Positions 9,684 through 21,159 of a DNA stretch of 64,000 nt are shown here, in pieces (the first letter of the stretch is position 1; each line of letters begins with the position of its first letter). Both the position numbers and the translations under genes were made by a program. The stretch is taken from assembly GCA_900317905.1 (NCBI GenBank), contig ONIN01000008.1:62001-126000 (forward strand), written 5' to 3'. Under the pieces are notes generated by a model. It searched no databases. It saw nothing but the letters and a program-made list of their open reading frames with translations, and was not told the DNA's origin. The DNA comes from an uncultured Eubacteriales bacterium (GTDB taxonomy: Bacteria > Bacillota > Clostridia > Oscillospirales > Oscillospiraceae).

Positions 9684-10865
9684 TCACAGGATCCCGTATG
9701 CCAGCTTCAGCCGCAGGACCCGCAGCACGCTCTCGTCCAGCCGTTTCTGAGTCAGCGTGCCGTCGGCCAGCGCGGCCTCCATGGCCTCCACGGTGCCTTT
9801 CACGTCGTTGACCTCCAGCAGCAGATCGCAGCCGGCCTGAAGGCATTTTACCGCCTTTTCTCCGTCGGAACCGTTCCCGGCGCCGGCCATCTGGAGCCCA
9901 TCGGTGATGATGACGCCGTCGAATCCCAGCTCCTTGCGCAGCAGATTCGTCACCAGCTTTTTGCTCATGCAGGCGGGGACGTCGTCCACCTTGGGCACCG
10001 TCAGATGCCCCACCATGACCAGATCCGCCCCGGCCTCGATGCCGCTGACGAAGGGTTTTAAATCATGGGCGCGGAGCTCCTCCAGAGTCTGGTCGACAAT
10101 CGCCGTCCCCTCATGGGAGTCCGTCAGGGTGCTGCCGTGGCCGGGGAAGTGTTTTAAGCAGCAGATCGCCCCTGCTTCATGAAACCCCTTCACCGCCGCG
10201 GCCACCAGCTTTGCCGCCTCGTCGAAATCGTCGGAGTAGGCCCGGTCGCCGATGACGGTGTTTTTCGGATTCGACCACACGTCCGCCACCGGGGCGAAAT
10301 CCGTGTTGAACCCGCAGGAGATCAGATCCGTTCCGATGGTCAGGGCGTTCTGGTAAGCGGTCTCCGTGCCGCCGTTGCGATAGCTGTACATGCTGCCCAG
10401 CCAGGTGGTGCCCACGCTGGTCATCAGCCGCGCCACCCGGCCGCCCTCCTCGTCCACGGTGATGAGCATGTTGTGCTCCTGCAGGGCGGAGGTCAGTGCG
10501 GAAAGCTGCTCCCGGCTTTTCATGTTGGCGTTGTCCAGCAGCACGCCGCTGACGGGGTAATCCTCCAATGCCGTTTCCAAAACCTCGTCCATCGCCGTGA
10601 CCGTCTTCCCGGTGAGGGCCTCCGGATGGATGACCAGCAGCTGGCAGATCTTCTCCCGCTGGCTGAGGGAATCCAAAAGCTTCTCCGCCGGATCCGGCGT
10701 GGGGGAGGGCGTGGCCGTGGGCACCGGCGTCTCAACCGGCTCCGGCTCCTCCACTGCTGCAAACAGGCGCAGCACAACCAGCCCTGCCAGAATCACCAAC
10801 AGCAGAGCGATCAGCGCCCAGGGAACGGGCGATATGCGGTTTTCATTGGACCGTTTCATATCCAC
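9684..10865 (-). CDS. nagZ: GH3 beta-N-acetylhexosaminidase (NagZ type), membrane-anchored
   Basis: A 393-residue family 3 glycoside hydrolase that removes terminal N-acetylglucosamine from muropeptides or other glycans. An N-terminal hydrophobic segment (~15-37) is followed by a Pro/Thr/Glu linker (PEPVETPVPTATPSPTPDP) and the GH3 barrel. KHFPGHG with His243 followed by DSH is the NagZ-type His/Asp acid-base loop, and Asp322 in GVIITDGLQM is at the nucleophile position. There is no C-terminal GH3 domain, as in NagZ. The listed start is GTG at 10865; an ATG two codons downstream (10857-10859) is equally possible because neither has a strong Shine-Dalgarno. Wall recycling outside the membrane is the likely role. 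Confidence 0.88.
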   Translation of the reverse strand: MDMKRSNENRISPVPWALIALLLVILAGLVVLRLFAAVEEPEPVETPVPTATPSPTPDPAEKLLDSLSQREKICQLLVIHPEALTGKTVTAMDEVLETALEDYPVSGVLLDNANMKSREQLSALTSALQEHNMLITVDEEGGRVARLMTSVGTTWLGSMYSYRNGGTETAYQNALTIGTDLISCGFNTDFAPVADVWSNPKNTVIGDRAYSDDFDEAAKLVAAAVKGFHEAGAICCLKHFPGHGSTLTDSHEGTAIVDQTLEELRAHDLKPFVSGIEAGADLVMVGHLTVPKVDDVPACMSKKLVTNLLRKELGFDGVIITDGLQMAGAGNGSDGEKAVKCLQAGCDLLLEVNDVKGTVEAMEAALADGTLTQKRLDESVLRVLRLKLAYGIL

Positions 10866-10952
10866 AGTTTACCGCGAATCGGCGAAAAACGCAACCAAAA
10901 CCGAATAATGTCTGTGGAAACCTACAAATTCACAATTATTTCATAATTTATA

Positions 10953-10981
10953 TTGACAATTCGGTGCCGTGTTAGTATACT
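10953..10981 (+). promoter_or_regulatory. Promoter of the lysine riboswitch-transporter unit
   Basis: TTGACA (10953-10958), a 17-bp spacer and TATACT (10976-10981), a near-consensus promoter. Transcription should start near 10988, just before the aptamer. Confidence 0.85.
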
Positions 10982-10999
10982 AAAGCAAGCTGAACAAGC

Positions 11000-11162
11000 A
11001 TGATAGAGGCGCAGCCGTCATCAGTACCCGCGCAAAACCGGCAGGAACCGGGCGGGGAAAGGGGCGTTTGCCGAAGGACGCGGTGATATTCCTGCATGCC
11101 GCGGCCCTGGGCCGTCGGAGAACATCCGCCGGACTGTCGCGTTTTACGCGGAGCGCTGTCAT
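11000..11162 (+). promoter_or_regulatory. Lysine riboswitch (L box) aptamer
   Basis: The region carries the conserved lysine-aptamer blocks in order: ATGATAGAGGCGC at the 5' side, an AGTA loop, GGGGCGTTTGCCGAAG, CGGACTGTCGCG, and GGAGCGCTGTCAT at the 3' side. P1 forms between ATGATAG (11000-11006) and CTGTCAT (11156-11162). It sits between a strong promoter and an intrinsic terminator ahead of an NhaC-family transporter, so lysine binding should reduce read-through. The family assignment is from memory of the consensus, not from a covariance search. Confidence 0.9.
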
Positions 11163-11180
11163 TGACATCCGTATTCGTTT

Positions 11181-11223
11181 GTGTCATGAACAGTCTTCTG
11201 CCTGTTCAGGACACAATTTTTTT
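11181..11223 (+). terminator. Riboswitch-controlled terminator
   Basis: GTGTC-AT-GAACAG pairs with CTGTTC-AG-GACAC (11181-11214), followed by seven T residues (11217-11223). It ends just before the Shine-Dalgarno of the transporter, the usual position for a transcription-attenuating L box. Confidence 0.88.
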
Positions 11224-11238
11224 ATGGAGGAATCCGAA

Positions 11239-12888
11239 ATGCAAAACCGCCGCAAGCTCCTGACGATCCTGCTGCTGATCGTCCTGGTCATGTCTCTGCT
11301 GTGCGTGAGCGCCTTCGCCGTCGATGTGGACGACAACGGCGTCTCCACCCAAAGCGGCATGGCTTACACCTTCTGGGCGCTGGTGCCGCCCATCGTCGCC
11401 ATTGTGCTGGCGCTGATCACCAAGGAGGTCTTCTCCTCGCTGTTCATCGGCGTTCTGCTGGGCGCCCTGTTTGCCAACAACTTCGCCCCTGTGGGCACGC
11501 TGGACAGCGTCCTGGGCGAGGCCATCGTCCCGGCCATCACGGATCTGGCGGGCAACTTCATGTTCCTGGTGATCCTGGGCATTCTGGTCGTGCTGATCAA
11601 CCGCTCCGGCGGCAGCGCTGCCTTCGGCCGCTGGGCGGAGAAGAACATCAAGAGCCGCGTGGGCGCCATGTTCGCCAGCTTCCTGCTGGGCGTGTTCATC
11701 TTCGTGGATGACTACTTCAACTGCCTCACCGTGGGCTCCGTCATGCTGCCCATCACCGACCGCCACAACGTCTCCCGCGCGAAGCTGGCCTACCTGATCG
11801 ACGCCACTGCCGCTCCCATCTGCATGATCGCGCCGGTGAGCTCCTGGGCCGCCGCCGTCTCCAGCTACGCCGAGGACGGCCAGGGCTTCGTCCTGTTCGT
11901 GAAGGCCATTCCCTATAACTTCTACTCTCTGCTGTCCATCGTGTTCGTGGTGGCCATCATCTTCATGAAGTTCGACTTCGGTCCCATGCGCCTGCACGAG
12001 ATGAACGCCATCCTCAACGGCGACCTTTACACCACCGGCGACCGCGTGGACAAGGCGCTGGAAGGGGAGAAGTTCAACCCCAACGGCAAGGTCATCGACC
12101 TGCTTCTGCCTGTGATCGCGCTGATCGTCTGCTGCTTCATCGGCCTGCTGTACTCCGGCGGCTTCTATGACGCCGGCGGTGACTTCTACCACCAGTTCCA
12201 GGGCGCCTTCTCCGAGACCGACGCCACCGTGGCTCTGCCCTGGGGCACCCTGATCGCTCTGATCATCACCCTGATCTACTACTGGTGCCGCCGCCTGGTC
12301 TCCTTCAAGGAGTCTATGGAAGCGATCCCCACCGGCTTCATCAACATGGTTCCCGCCATCACGATCCTGACTCTCGCCACCGCGCTGAAGAACGTCACCG
12401 GCCTCCTGGGCGCCAAGTACTTCGTCGCCGGCCTCACCGAAAGCGCCGCTGCCGGTCTCTTCAACCTGCTGCCGGCCATCATCTTCCTGATCGCCTGTGT
12501 GCTCAGCTTCTCCACCGGCACCAGCTGGGGCACCTTCGGCATCCTGATCCCCATCGTGGGCGCCGTCTTTGGCGATCCCAGCACCCAGCTGTACTACATC
12601 GGCATGTCCGCCTGCCTCGCCGGCGCGGTCTTCGGCGACCACTGCTCTCCGATCTCCGATACGACGATCATGGCCTCCGCGGGCGCCATGTGCAACCACG
12701 TGAACCACGTCTCCACGCAGCTGCCCTACGCTGCCACCGTCGGTGTGATCTGCTTCGTGAACTACATCATCGCCGGCTTCGTGCAGAACGCTCTGGTCTG
12801 CATCCTCATCGGCACCGTGCTCACGCTCTGCACGCTGTTCGTCATCCGTTCCGTCGTGAATAAGAAGGGTGCTCCCGCGCAGGCATAA
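11239..12888 (+). CDS. NhaC-family antiporter, probable lysine transporter (LysW type)
   Basis: A 549-residue polytopic membrane protein of the NhaC Na+/H+ antiporter family. The start at 11239 follows GGAGG with proper spacing; a longer in-frame reading from 11068 would run through the riboswitch and is rejected. The N-terminus looks like a signal sequence ending near VSAFA, then come about 11-12 membrane segments. Typical motifs are FIFVDDYFNCLTVGSVMLPITD, quoted here only by its core DDYFNCLTVG, and FGDHCSPISDTTIMASAGA. Comparative genomics has assigned NhaC-type proteins under L boxes (LysW) to lysine uptake; the upstream lysine riboswitch supports the same role here. Direction of transport and coupling ion cannot be read from sequence. 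Confidence 0.85.
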   Translation: MQNRRKLLTILLLIVLVMSLLCVSAFAVDVDDNGVSTQSGMAYTFWALVPPIVAIVLALITKEVFSSLFIGVLLGALFANNFAPVGTLDSVLGEAIVPAITDLAGNFMFLVILGILVVLINRSGGSAAFGRWAEKNIKSRVGAMFASFLLGVFIFVDDYFNCLTVGSVMLPITDRHNVSRAKLAYLIDATAAPICMIAPVSSWAAAVSSYAEDGQGFVLFVKAIPYNFYSLLSIVFVVAIIFMKFDFGPMRLHEMNAILNGDLYTTGDRVDKALEGEKFNPNGKVIDLLLPVIALIVCCFIGLLYSGGFYDAGGDFYHQFQGAFSETDATVALPWGTLIALIITLIYYWCRRLVSFKESMEAIPTGFINMVPAITILTLATALKNVTGLLGAKYFVAGLTESAAAGLFNLLPAIIFLIACVLSFSTGTSWGTFGILIPIVGAVFGDPSTQLYYIGMSACLAGAVFGDHCSPISDTTIMASAGAMCNHVNHVSTQLPYAATVGVICFVNYIIAGFVQNALVCILIGTVLTLCTLFVIRSVVNKKGAPAQA

Positions 12889-12910
12889 GCAAACCGAATC
12901 ACATCTCAAA

Positions 12911-12936
12911 CCTCGCCGCATTTCGCGGCGAGGTTT
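12911..12936 (+). terminator. Terminator of the lysine transporter gene
   Basis: CCTCGCCGC / GCGGCGAGG hairpin (12911-12933) followed by TTTTC. The rest of the 309-bp gap to the next gene is AT-rich and holds only the promoter listed next. Confidence 0.85.
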
Positions 12937-13103
12937 TCTGCGCTTTGAGGGAAGAAACAGATTTCAGAAGATTCACAGGATTTCATTCTGAAATTCAACG
13001 GGATCCGATTCGATTTGTAGACATAATGCAGGAAGTTAAACCAGATAATAAACAAATTTCAAGAATTTTTTTGGAATTTTCCTGAAAATCGATGGTTTTT
13101 CGC

Positions 13104-13132
13104 TTTACGAAAAAAAGAAGGTGTGATATAGT
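13104..13132 (+). promoter_or_regulatory. Candidate promoter of the first PFOR gene
   Basis: TTTACG (13104-13109), a 17-bp spacer and TATAGT (13127-13132), in an AT-rich stretch 66 bp before the start codon. The -35 is imperfect. Confidence 0.45.
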
Positions 13133-13197
13133 ATTGACAAGCGTGTAAAAACGTGAAAAAACATTCAGTCATTCTTATTTTACAGGAGATGAATTGT

Positions 13198-16840
<3,643 letters not shown>

Positions 16841-16853
16841 AAAAACCCCAAAA

Positions 16854-16886
16854 AAGACCGCAGGCAATTTGCCTGCGGTCTTTTCT
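16854..16886 (+). terminator. Terminator of PFOR copy 1
   Basis: AAGACCGCAGGCAA / TTGCCTGCGGTCTT hairpin (16854-16883) with a TTTTC tail, 14 bp after the stop codon. Confidence 0.9.
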
Positions 16887-16902
16887 TGGTTTTTAGCACT
16901 TC

Positions 16903-16992
16903 GAAAGCGGTTTTTGCCGCAAATGTAATTTGCGATAGAAAAACCGCTTTCTCCGTGAGCGGTATTTTGAACGCCGGGGCAAAGCCCCGGCG
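16903..16992 (-). terminator. Two inverted repeats downstream of the histidine kinase gene
   Basis: A 13-bp perfect inverted repeat (GAAAGCGGTTTTT at 16903-16915, AAAAACCGCTTTC at 16939-16951) contains a nested GCAAAT/ATTTGC repeat. A second hairpin, CGCCGGGGC/GCCCCGGCG, spans 16972-16992. The latter is 8 bp past the kinase stop codon and probably ends the two-component operon, although its T tail is poor. Confidence 0.6.
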
Positions 16993-16999
16993 CAAAATA

Positions 17000-18325
17000 T
17001 TATTTAATGATGTCTGATTCATAAAACTCCAGTGTGACTTTGGTTCCGACGCCGGGTTCGCTCTCCAGCTTCACTGCGGCATTATGGAACTGCGCCCCGT
17101 GCTTCACGATGGAGAGGCCGAGACCGGTGCCGCCGATCTCCTTGGAATGGCTCTTGTCCACCCGGTAAAACCGCTCGAAGATCCGCTTCTGGTGCTCCGG
17201 GGCGATGCCGATGCCGGTGTCCGACACCGTGAGCCTGGGGCCGGATTCCGTATCCGAGACCTCCACGGTGACGCTGCCACCGGGGCGGTTATACTTGATG
17301 GCGTTGTCGCAGAGGTTGTAGACCATCTCACTCAAAAGCTGCCATACGCCGTTCACCTGCGCGGACTGACCGGTGAGGGTCAGCCGGATGTCCTGCCGCT
17401 CCGCCACCGGGCGAAGGCTGTCCAGCACCTCACCGCTGAGCTCGTAGAGATCCACCGGCTCTATTTCCGGATCCCCGGCGTCCTCATCCAGTCTGGAGAG
17501 CTTGATGATGTCATCGATCAGCGTCATCAGCCGCTGGGACTCCCGATAGATGTCGTTGGAAAACTCCTGCACCTTGTCGCTTTCCACCACGCCGCTGGCC
17601 ATGAGCTCCGCAAAGCCGGAGATGGAGGTCAGGGGCGTTTTCAGTTCGTGGGAGACGTTGGCGGAAAACTCCCGCCGGAGGGCTTCCCGCTCTTCGTTCT
17701 GCTGGGCGATGGTGTGCTTCTGCTCCTGAATGCGCTCCAGCAGCGGCGTCAGCTCCGGGTAGGGCGCTGCCGCGTCGTCGTGGTCGAGATCCATTTCATT
17801 GATGGGGCGGACGATCCGCTTCGATGCCCGAAAGGCCACCAGCAGCGACAGCAGTGTCGCCAGCAACACGACCCAAAGAACCGGGGAAACGGAGATAAAG
17901 GCCGTGCGCACGGCGGAGAGGGGGCGGCTGAGCCGGAGGACGGTTCCATCGGCACAGAGACGGGCCACATACATGGTCTGGACTCCGCTGCTGCCGCTCT
18001 GCCGGATGCCCTGGCCCACGCCCTCGGTCAGCGCGGTCTGCACCTCGGGGCAGCCCTGCTGGTTGGATTCGTTGGGAAACTCGTTGTCATAGATCACGCT
18101 GCCGTCGGGCCGGATCCAGGTGATGCGGTTGACGCTGCCGAGGCTTTTGAGAAAGTCCTCGCCGCCCTGCAGCATGCCTTGTTCGGCATAGACCGCCTCC
18201 TGCTGGAGGGCGGCATAGGTCTCGTCCTGCGCCTGGGAATAGCGGAGGAAGAAGAACACGGCGGTGGTGAAGATCAGCACCAGCAGCCCCACAAACAGGC
18301 TGGTTCGAAAGATGGCGCGGCTCAT
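17000..18325 (-). CDS. phoR: PhoR-like sensor histidine kinase
   Basis: A 441-residue membrane sensor. Two TM segments (~7-28 and ~150-172) enclose an extracytoplasmic domain of ~120 residues; a short HAMP-like stretch (RASKRIVRPINEMD) follows. The dimerisation/phosphoacceptor motif is FSANVSHELKTPLTSISGF with His226, then the ATPase boxes N (LCDNAIKYN), G1 (VSDTGIGIAPEHQ), F (RFYRVDKSHS) and G2 (GGTGLGLSIV). The ATG at 18325 overlaps the stop of the response regulator (ATGA), so the two are translationally coupled; a longer frame to 18520 only shadows that gene. The phosphate-sensing assignment is inferred from the divergent Na/Pi cotransporter-PhoU gene and from PhoR-like architecture. Confidence 0.85.
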   Translation of the reverse strand: MSRAIFRTSLFVGLLVLIFTTAVFFFLRYSQAQDETYAALQQEAVYAEQGMLQGGEDFLKSLGSVNRITWIRPDGSVIYDNEFPNESNQQGCPEVQTALTEGVGQGIRQSGSSGVQTMYVARLCADGTVLRLSRPLSAVRTAFISVSPVLWVVLLATLLSLLVAFRASKRIVRPINEMDLDHDDAAAPYPELTPLLERIQEQKHTIAQQNEEREALRREFSANVSHELKTPLTSISGFAELMASGVVESDKVQEFSNDIYRESQRLMTLIDDIIKLSRLDEDAGDPEIEPVDLYELSGEVLDSLRPVAERQDIRLTLTGQSAQVNGVWQLLSEMVYNLCDNAIKYNRPGGSVTVEVSDTESGPRLTVSDTGIGIAPEHQKRIFERFYRVDKSHSKEIGGTGLGLSIVKHGAQFHNAAVKLESEPGVGTKVTLEFYESDIIK

Positions 18326-18999
18326 TCCACCCGGTCCTCCAGCCGGTAGCCCACATTCCTTATGGTCTGGATGAAGCTGCCGACGGCTCCGAGCTTCTGC
18401 CGCAGGGTGCGGATGTGCACATCCAGGGTGCGGTTCTCCCGCTCGGCGCCGAGACCCCAGACCTTGTCCAGAAGGATCTCCCGGGTCAGCACCCGCCCTT
18501 GGTTTTCCAAGAGCGTACACAGGAGCAGAAATTCCTTGTAGGTCAGATGCACCGGCTTGTCGCTGACCTTTACCTCATGCCGGTCGGGGCAGACATACAA
18601 GGCGCCCACGCGGTATTCCGTGCTCTCGTTTTTGGGCTCAGTACGCCGAAGCACGGCCCGCACCCGGGCCACCAGTTCCATCATCCCAAAGGGCTTGGAG
18701 ATATAGTCATCGGCGCCGGCGTCCAGCCCCTGCACCCGGTCGTATTCGGTGTTTTTGGCGGTGAGCATGATCACCGGAACGTTGGCCGTAACGGGGTCCG
18801 CCCGGAGACGGCGCAGAACGGAGATCCCGTCCTCCCCGGGGAGCATGATATCCAGAAGCACCAGCGTCGGGATCTGCTTTGCCATGCCCTCCCAGAAGTC
18901 TCCGGCGTTGGAAAACCCCTCGGCGGAGAACTGCTGGCTCTCCAGCGTGTAGATCACAAGCTTGCGGATGCTGTCGTCATCCTCCAGAAGATAGATCAT
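18322..18999 (-). CDS. phoP: PhoP/PhoB-like response regulator (OmpR family)
   Basis: A 225-residue regulator with receiver and winged-helix domains. The receiver shows the acidic pair Asp7-Asp8, the phosphoacceptor Asp50 (LVLLDIMLPG), Thr80 and Lys102 (DYISKPF). The C-terminal half is a Trans_reg_C domain (LTYKEFLLLCTLLENQG ... RTLDVHIRTLRQKLG). The start at 18999 is chosen because GGAGGTG lies 7 bp upstream; the frame extends 16 codons further without a ribosome binding site. First gene of a phoP-phoR-like operon read away from the Na/Pi transporter gene, with direct repeats between the two that could be its own binding sites. Confidence 0.88.
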   Translation of the reverse strand: MIYLLEDDDSIRKLVIYTLESQQFSAEGFSNAGDFWEGMAKQIPTLVLLDIMLPGEDGISVLRRLRADPVTANVPVIMLTAKNTEYDRVQGLDAGADDYISKPFGMMELVARVRAVLRRTEPKNESTEYRVGALYVCPDRHEVKVSDKPVHLTYKEFLLLCTLLENQGRVLTREILLDKVWGLGAERENRTLDVHIRTLRQKLGAVGSFIQTIRNVGYRLEDRVE

Positions 19000-19047
19000 C
19001 TGCTTCACCTCCAAAAAAGAGTAACACAGCTTACGGGATTTTTCCAT

Positions 19048-19091
19048 AGATTTTACATAGATTTAATAAAACACGGTGGCAGATTTTACAT
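19048..19091. promoter_or_regulatory. Direct repeats between the two-component and Na/Pi genes (candidate Pho boxes)
   Basis: AGATTTTACAT occurs at 19048-19058 and again at 19081-19091, start points 33 bp apart (three helical turns). Within the first, TTTACA (19052) is followed 11 bp later by TTAATA (19063), the spacing of Firmicutes PhoP half-sites (TTWACA-N5-TTWACA). The position in the divergent gap fits control of both units. Confidence 0.45.
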
Positions 19092-19141
19092 TGCATAGTT
19101 AGAATTTCAGAGATTGAAGAAAAGGAAAGGAGACTGCCTCT

Positions 19142-20893
19142 ATGGGCGTTTCTGAGATCATTGCGCTGCTCAGTGGTGTGGCGCTGTTTCTCTTCGGCAT
19201 GTCGCTGATGGGCGACGGCCTGAAATCCGTCTCCGGCGACCGGCTGGAGCCGATCCTCTACCGACTTTCCAGCACCCCGATCCGGGGTGTGCTGCTGGGC
19301 ACCGGGGTGACCGCGGTGATCCAGTCCTCCTGCGCCACCAGCGTCATGGCGGTGGGCTTTGTGAACTCCGGCATGATGAAGCTGCGGCAGGCTATCTCCG
19401 TGATCCTGGGCTCCATTTTGGGCACCAGCATCACCGGCTGGGTCATCTGCCTGAGCTACATCGAGGGCGCCGGCGGCCTGCGCAGCGTCCTCTCCACAGC
19501 CACCCTCACCGGCGTGGTTGCGGTGGTGGGCGTCATTCTGCGGATGTTCTCCAAGAGCCAGACCCAAAAGCACGTGGGCGACATTCTCATGGGCTTTGCG
19601 GTTTTGATGTTCGGCATGAGCACCATGTCCGGCGCGGTGGACGGCCTGGGCGATCAGCCCTGGTTCACCAAGACCATGACCAGCATGTCCAACCCTGCCC
19701 TCGGTATCCTGGTGGGCGCGGCCTTCACGGCGCTGCTGCAGTCCGCCAGCGCGGCGGTGGGTATCCTGCAGGCCCTGTCGGTGACGGGCGCGCTGAATCT
19801 GGACGCGGCGCTGCCGCTGTTGTTCGGTATCACCATCGGCGCCGCCTTCCCGGTGCTGCTGTCGGCCATCGGCGCCACGGTGCAGGGCAAGCGGACAGCC
19901 TGGGTCTATCTGGTGGCGTCCTTCCTGGGCGTTCTGGTGATGACCGCGATATTCTACATTGTGAATGCGATTCATCCCTTCTCCTTTATGGATAAGGTCA
20001 TGGATCCCTTCTCTCTGGCAGGCGTGAACTCTTTCTTCCGGTTTATCCTGACGGTACTGCTCATGCCCTTCATTGACGTGATCGAAGCCATCGTGTGCAA
20101 GATCATCCCGGATCAGGGCCCGGCGAGAGACGATCCCGGCCTCCGGCTGGAGGAACGCTTCCTGGAGCACCCGCCTCTGGCCATCGAGCAGAGCAGGCTC
20201 ACCATCAACGCCATGGCGGAGCTCTCCCGCAAGGCGCTGGAGACCTCCTTCGTCCTGCTGCGGGGCTATACCCAGGAGGGCTTTGAGGAAGTCCGGGAGC
20301 TGGAATCGGAGATCGACCGCTATGAAGACGTGCTGGGCACCTATCTGATGAAGCTCACCGGCAGAGAGTTCAACGCCAGACAGAGCGGTGAGGTTTCGAA
20401 GTATCTGCACGTGATCTCCGATTTCGAGCGGCTCAGCGACCACGCTTTGAACATCGCCGAGAGCGCCAAGGAGCTCTATGACAAGAAGCTGGCCTTCTCT
20501 CCGGCGGGCAGCCACGAGCTGGCAGTGATCATTGGCGCCACCTCCGAGGTGACACGCCTGGCGGTCAAGGCCTTTGTGAACGAGGATCTGGCGGAGGCCG
20601 AGAAGGTGGAGCCTCTGGAGGAGGTCATCGACGACCTCTGCGACGAGATGAAGGTCCACCACGTGGAGCGTCTGCAGAACGGCACCTGCACCATTCTGCA
20701 GGGCTACGTGTTCAACGATCTGCTGACCAACTTCGAGCGGGTCAGCGACCACTGCTCCAACATCGCCGTCGCCATGCTGGAGCTCTCCCTGGGCGCCTTT
20801 GACACCCACGAATATCTTGAGCAGCTTCGTCAGAGACGCTCAAAAAACTTCCAGCAGTACTCTGCATGGTATCAGAAGACCTTTGAAATCTAA
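19142..20893 (+). CDS. Na+/phosphate cotransporter fused to PhoU-like domain
   Basis: A 583-residue protein. Residues 1-~320 are the Na_Pi_cotrans domain with two inverted repeats, each with a glutamine-serine motif: QSSCATSVMAVGF near residue 60 and QSASAAVGILQAL near residue 200. Residues ~350-560 form two PhoU-type helical units, each with an acidic motif (FERLSDHALNIAE and FERVSDHCSNIA). The fusion is common in Firmicutes: the membrane part moves phosphate with sodium and the PhoU part regulates it or links it to signalling. GGAG precedes the ATG. It faces the phoPR-like operon across the candidate Pho boxes, which suggests induction on phosphate limitation. Confidence 0.9.
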   Translation: MGVSEIIALLSGVALFLFGMSLMGDGLKSVSGDRLEPILYRLSSTPIRGVLLGTGVTAVIQSSCATSVMAVGFVNSGMMKLRQAISVILGSILGTSITGWVICLSYIEGAGGLRSVLSTATLTGVVAVVGVILRMFSKSQTQKHVGDILMGFAVLMFGMSTMSGAVDGLGDQPWFTKTMTSMSNPALGILVGAAFTALLQSASAAVGILQALSVTGALNLDAALPLLFGITIGAAFPVLLSAIGATVQGKRTAWVYLVASFLGVLVMTAIFYIVNAIHPFSFMDKVMDPFSLAGVNSFFRFILTVLLMPFIDVIEAIVCKIIPDQGPARDDPGLRLEERFLEHPPLAIEQSRLTINAMAELSRKALETSFVLLRGYTQEGFEEVRELESEIDRYEDVLGTYLMKLTGREFNARQSGEVSKYLHVISDFERLSDHALNIAESAKELYDKKLAFSPAGSHELAVIIGATSEVTRLAVKAFVNEDLAEAEKVEPLEEVIDDLCDEMKVHHVERLQNGTCTILQGYVFNDLLTNFERVSDHCSNIAVAMLELSLGAFDTHEYLEQLRQRRSKNFQQYSAWYQKTFEI

Positions 20894-20897
20894 TCCT

Positions 20898-20920
20898 GAG
20901 ACTGTCAGGGGGACAGTCTC
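20898..20920 (+). terminator. Hairpin directly after the Na/Pi gene
   Basis: GAGACTGTC / GACAGTCTC inverted repeat, 5 bp past the stop. It lacks a T run, so alone it is a weak terminator; four more hairpins follow. Confidence 0.5.
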
Positions 20921-20935
20921 TTGGCGGGGGATAAA

Positions 20936-20964
20936 AAAGCACGCTGTTTCATACAGCGTGCTTT
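20936..20964. repeat. Hairpin repeat, copy A
   Basis: AAAGCACGCTGT / ACAGCGTGCTTT with a TTCAT loop. The same hairpin occurs again at 21107-21139 with longer A/T arms. Confidence 0.85.
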
Positions 20965-21012
20965 AGACTGCAGATCATCTATTGCAGAAAGCGAAATGCT
21001 TGCATGGGGAGC

Positions 21013-21043
21013 GCGAGGGGATGGGATTCCCCTCGCTTTTTTT
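21013..21043 (+). terminator. Intrinsic terminator
   Basis: GCGAGGGGA / TCCCCTCGC hairpin (21013-21036) followed by seven T residues. The strongest terminator after the Na/Pi gene. Confidence 0.88.
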
Positions 21044-21051
21044 CAATCATT

Positions 21052-21082
21052 CTCAGACGCCATTTGGCGTCTGAGCTTTTTA
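21052..21082 (+). terminator. Second intrinsic terminator
   Basis: CTCAGACGCCA / TGGCGTCTGAG (21052-21075) followed by CTTTTT. Its T tail is shared with the next inverted repeat, TTTTTAAGTTGTC / GACAACTTAAAAA (21077-21111). Confidence 0.75.
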
Positions 21083-21106
21083 AGTTGTCTTCCGTGATGA
21101 CAACTT

Positions 21107-21139
21107 AAAAAGCACGCTGTTTCATACAGCGTGCTTTTT
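21107..21139 (-). terminator. Hairpin repeat, copy B, likely terminator of rplA
   Basis: AAAAAGCACGCTGT / ACAGCGTGCTTTTT around TTCAT. On the minus strand it ends in a T run 21 bp past the rplA stop, so it can end the ribosomal operon. It shares a 31-nt identical core with copy A at 20936. Confidence 0.8.
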
Positions 21140-21159
21140 CAAATGCAGTTTTCGCTCAA

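Noticed and set aside
11068-11238. N-terminal extension of the NhaC protein
   Set aside because: It would be translated from the lysine aptamer and terminator; the start at 11239 has a proper ribosome site.
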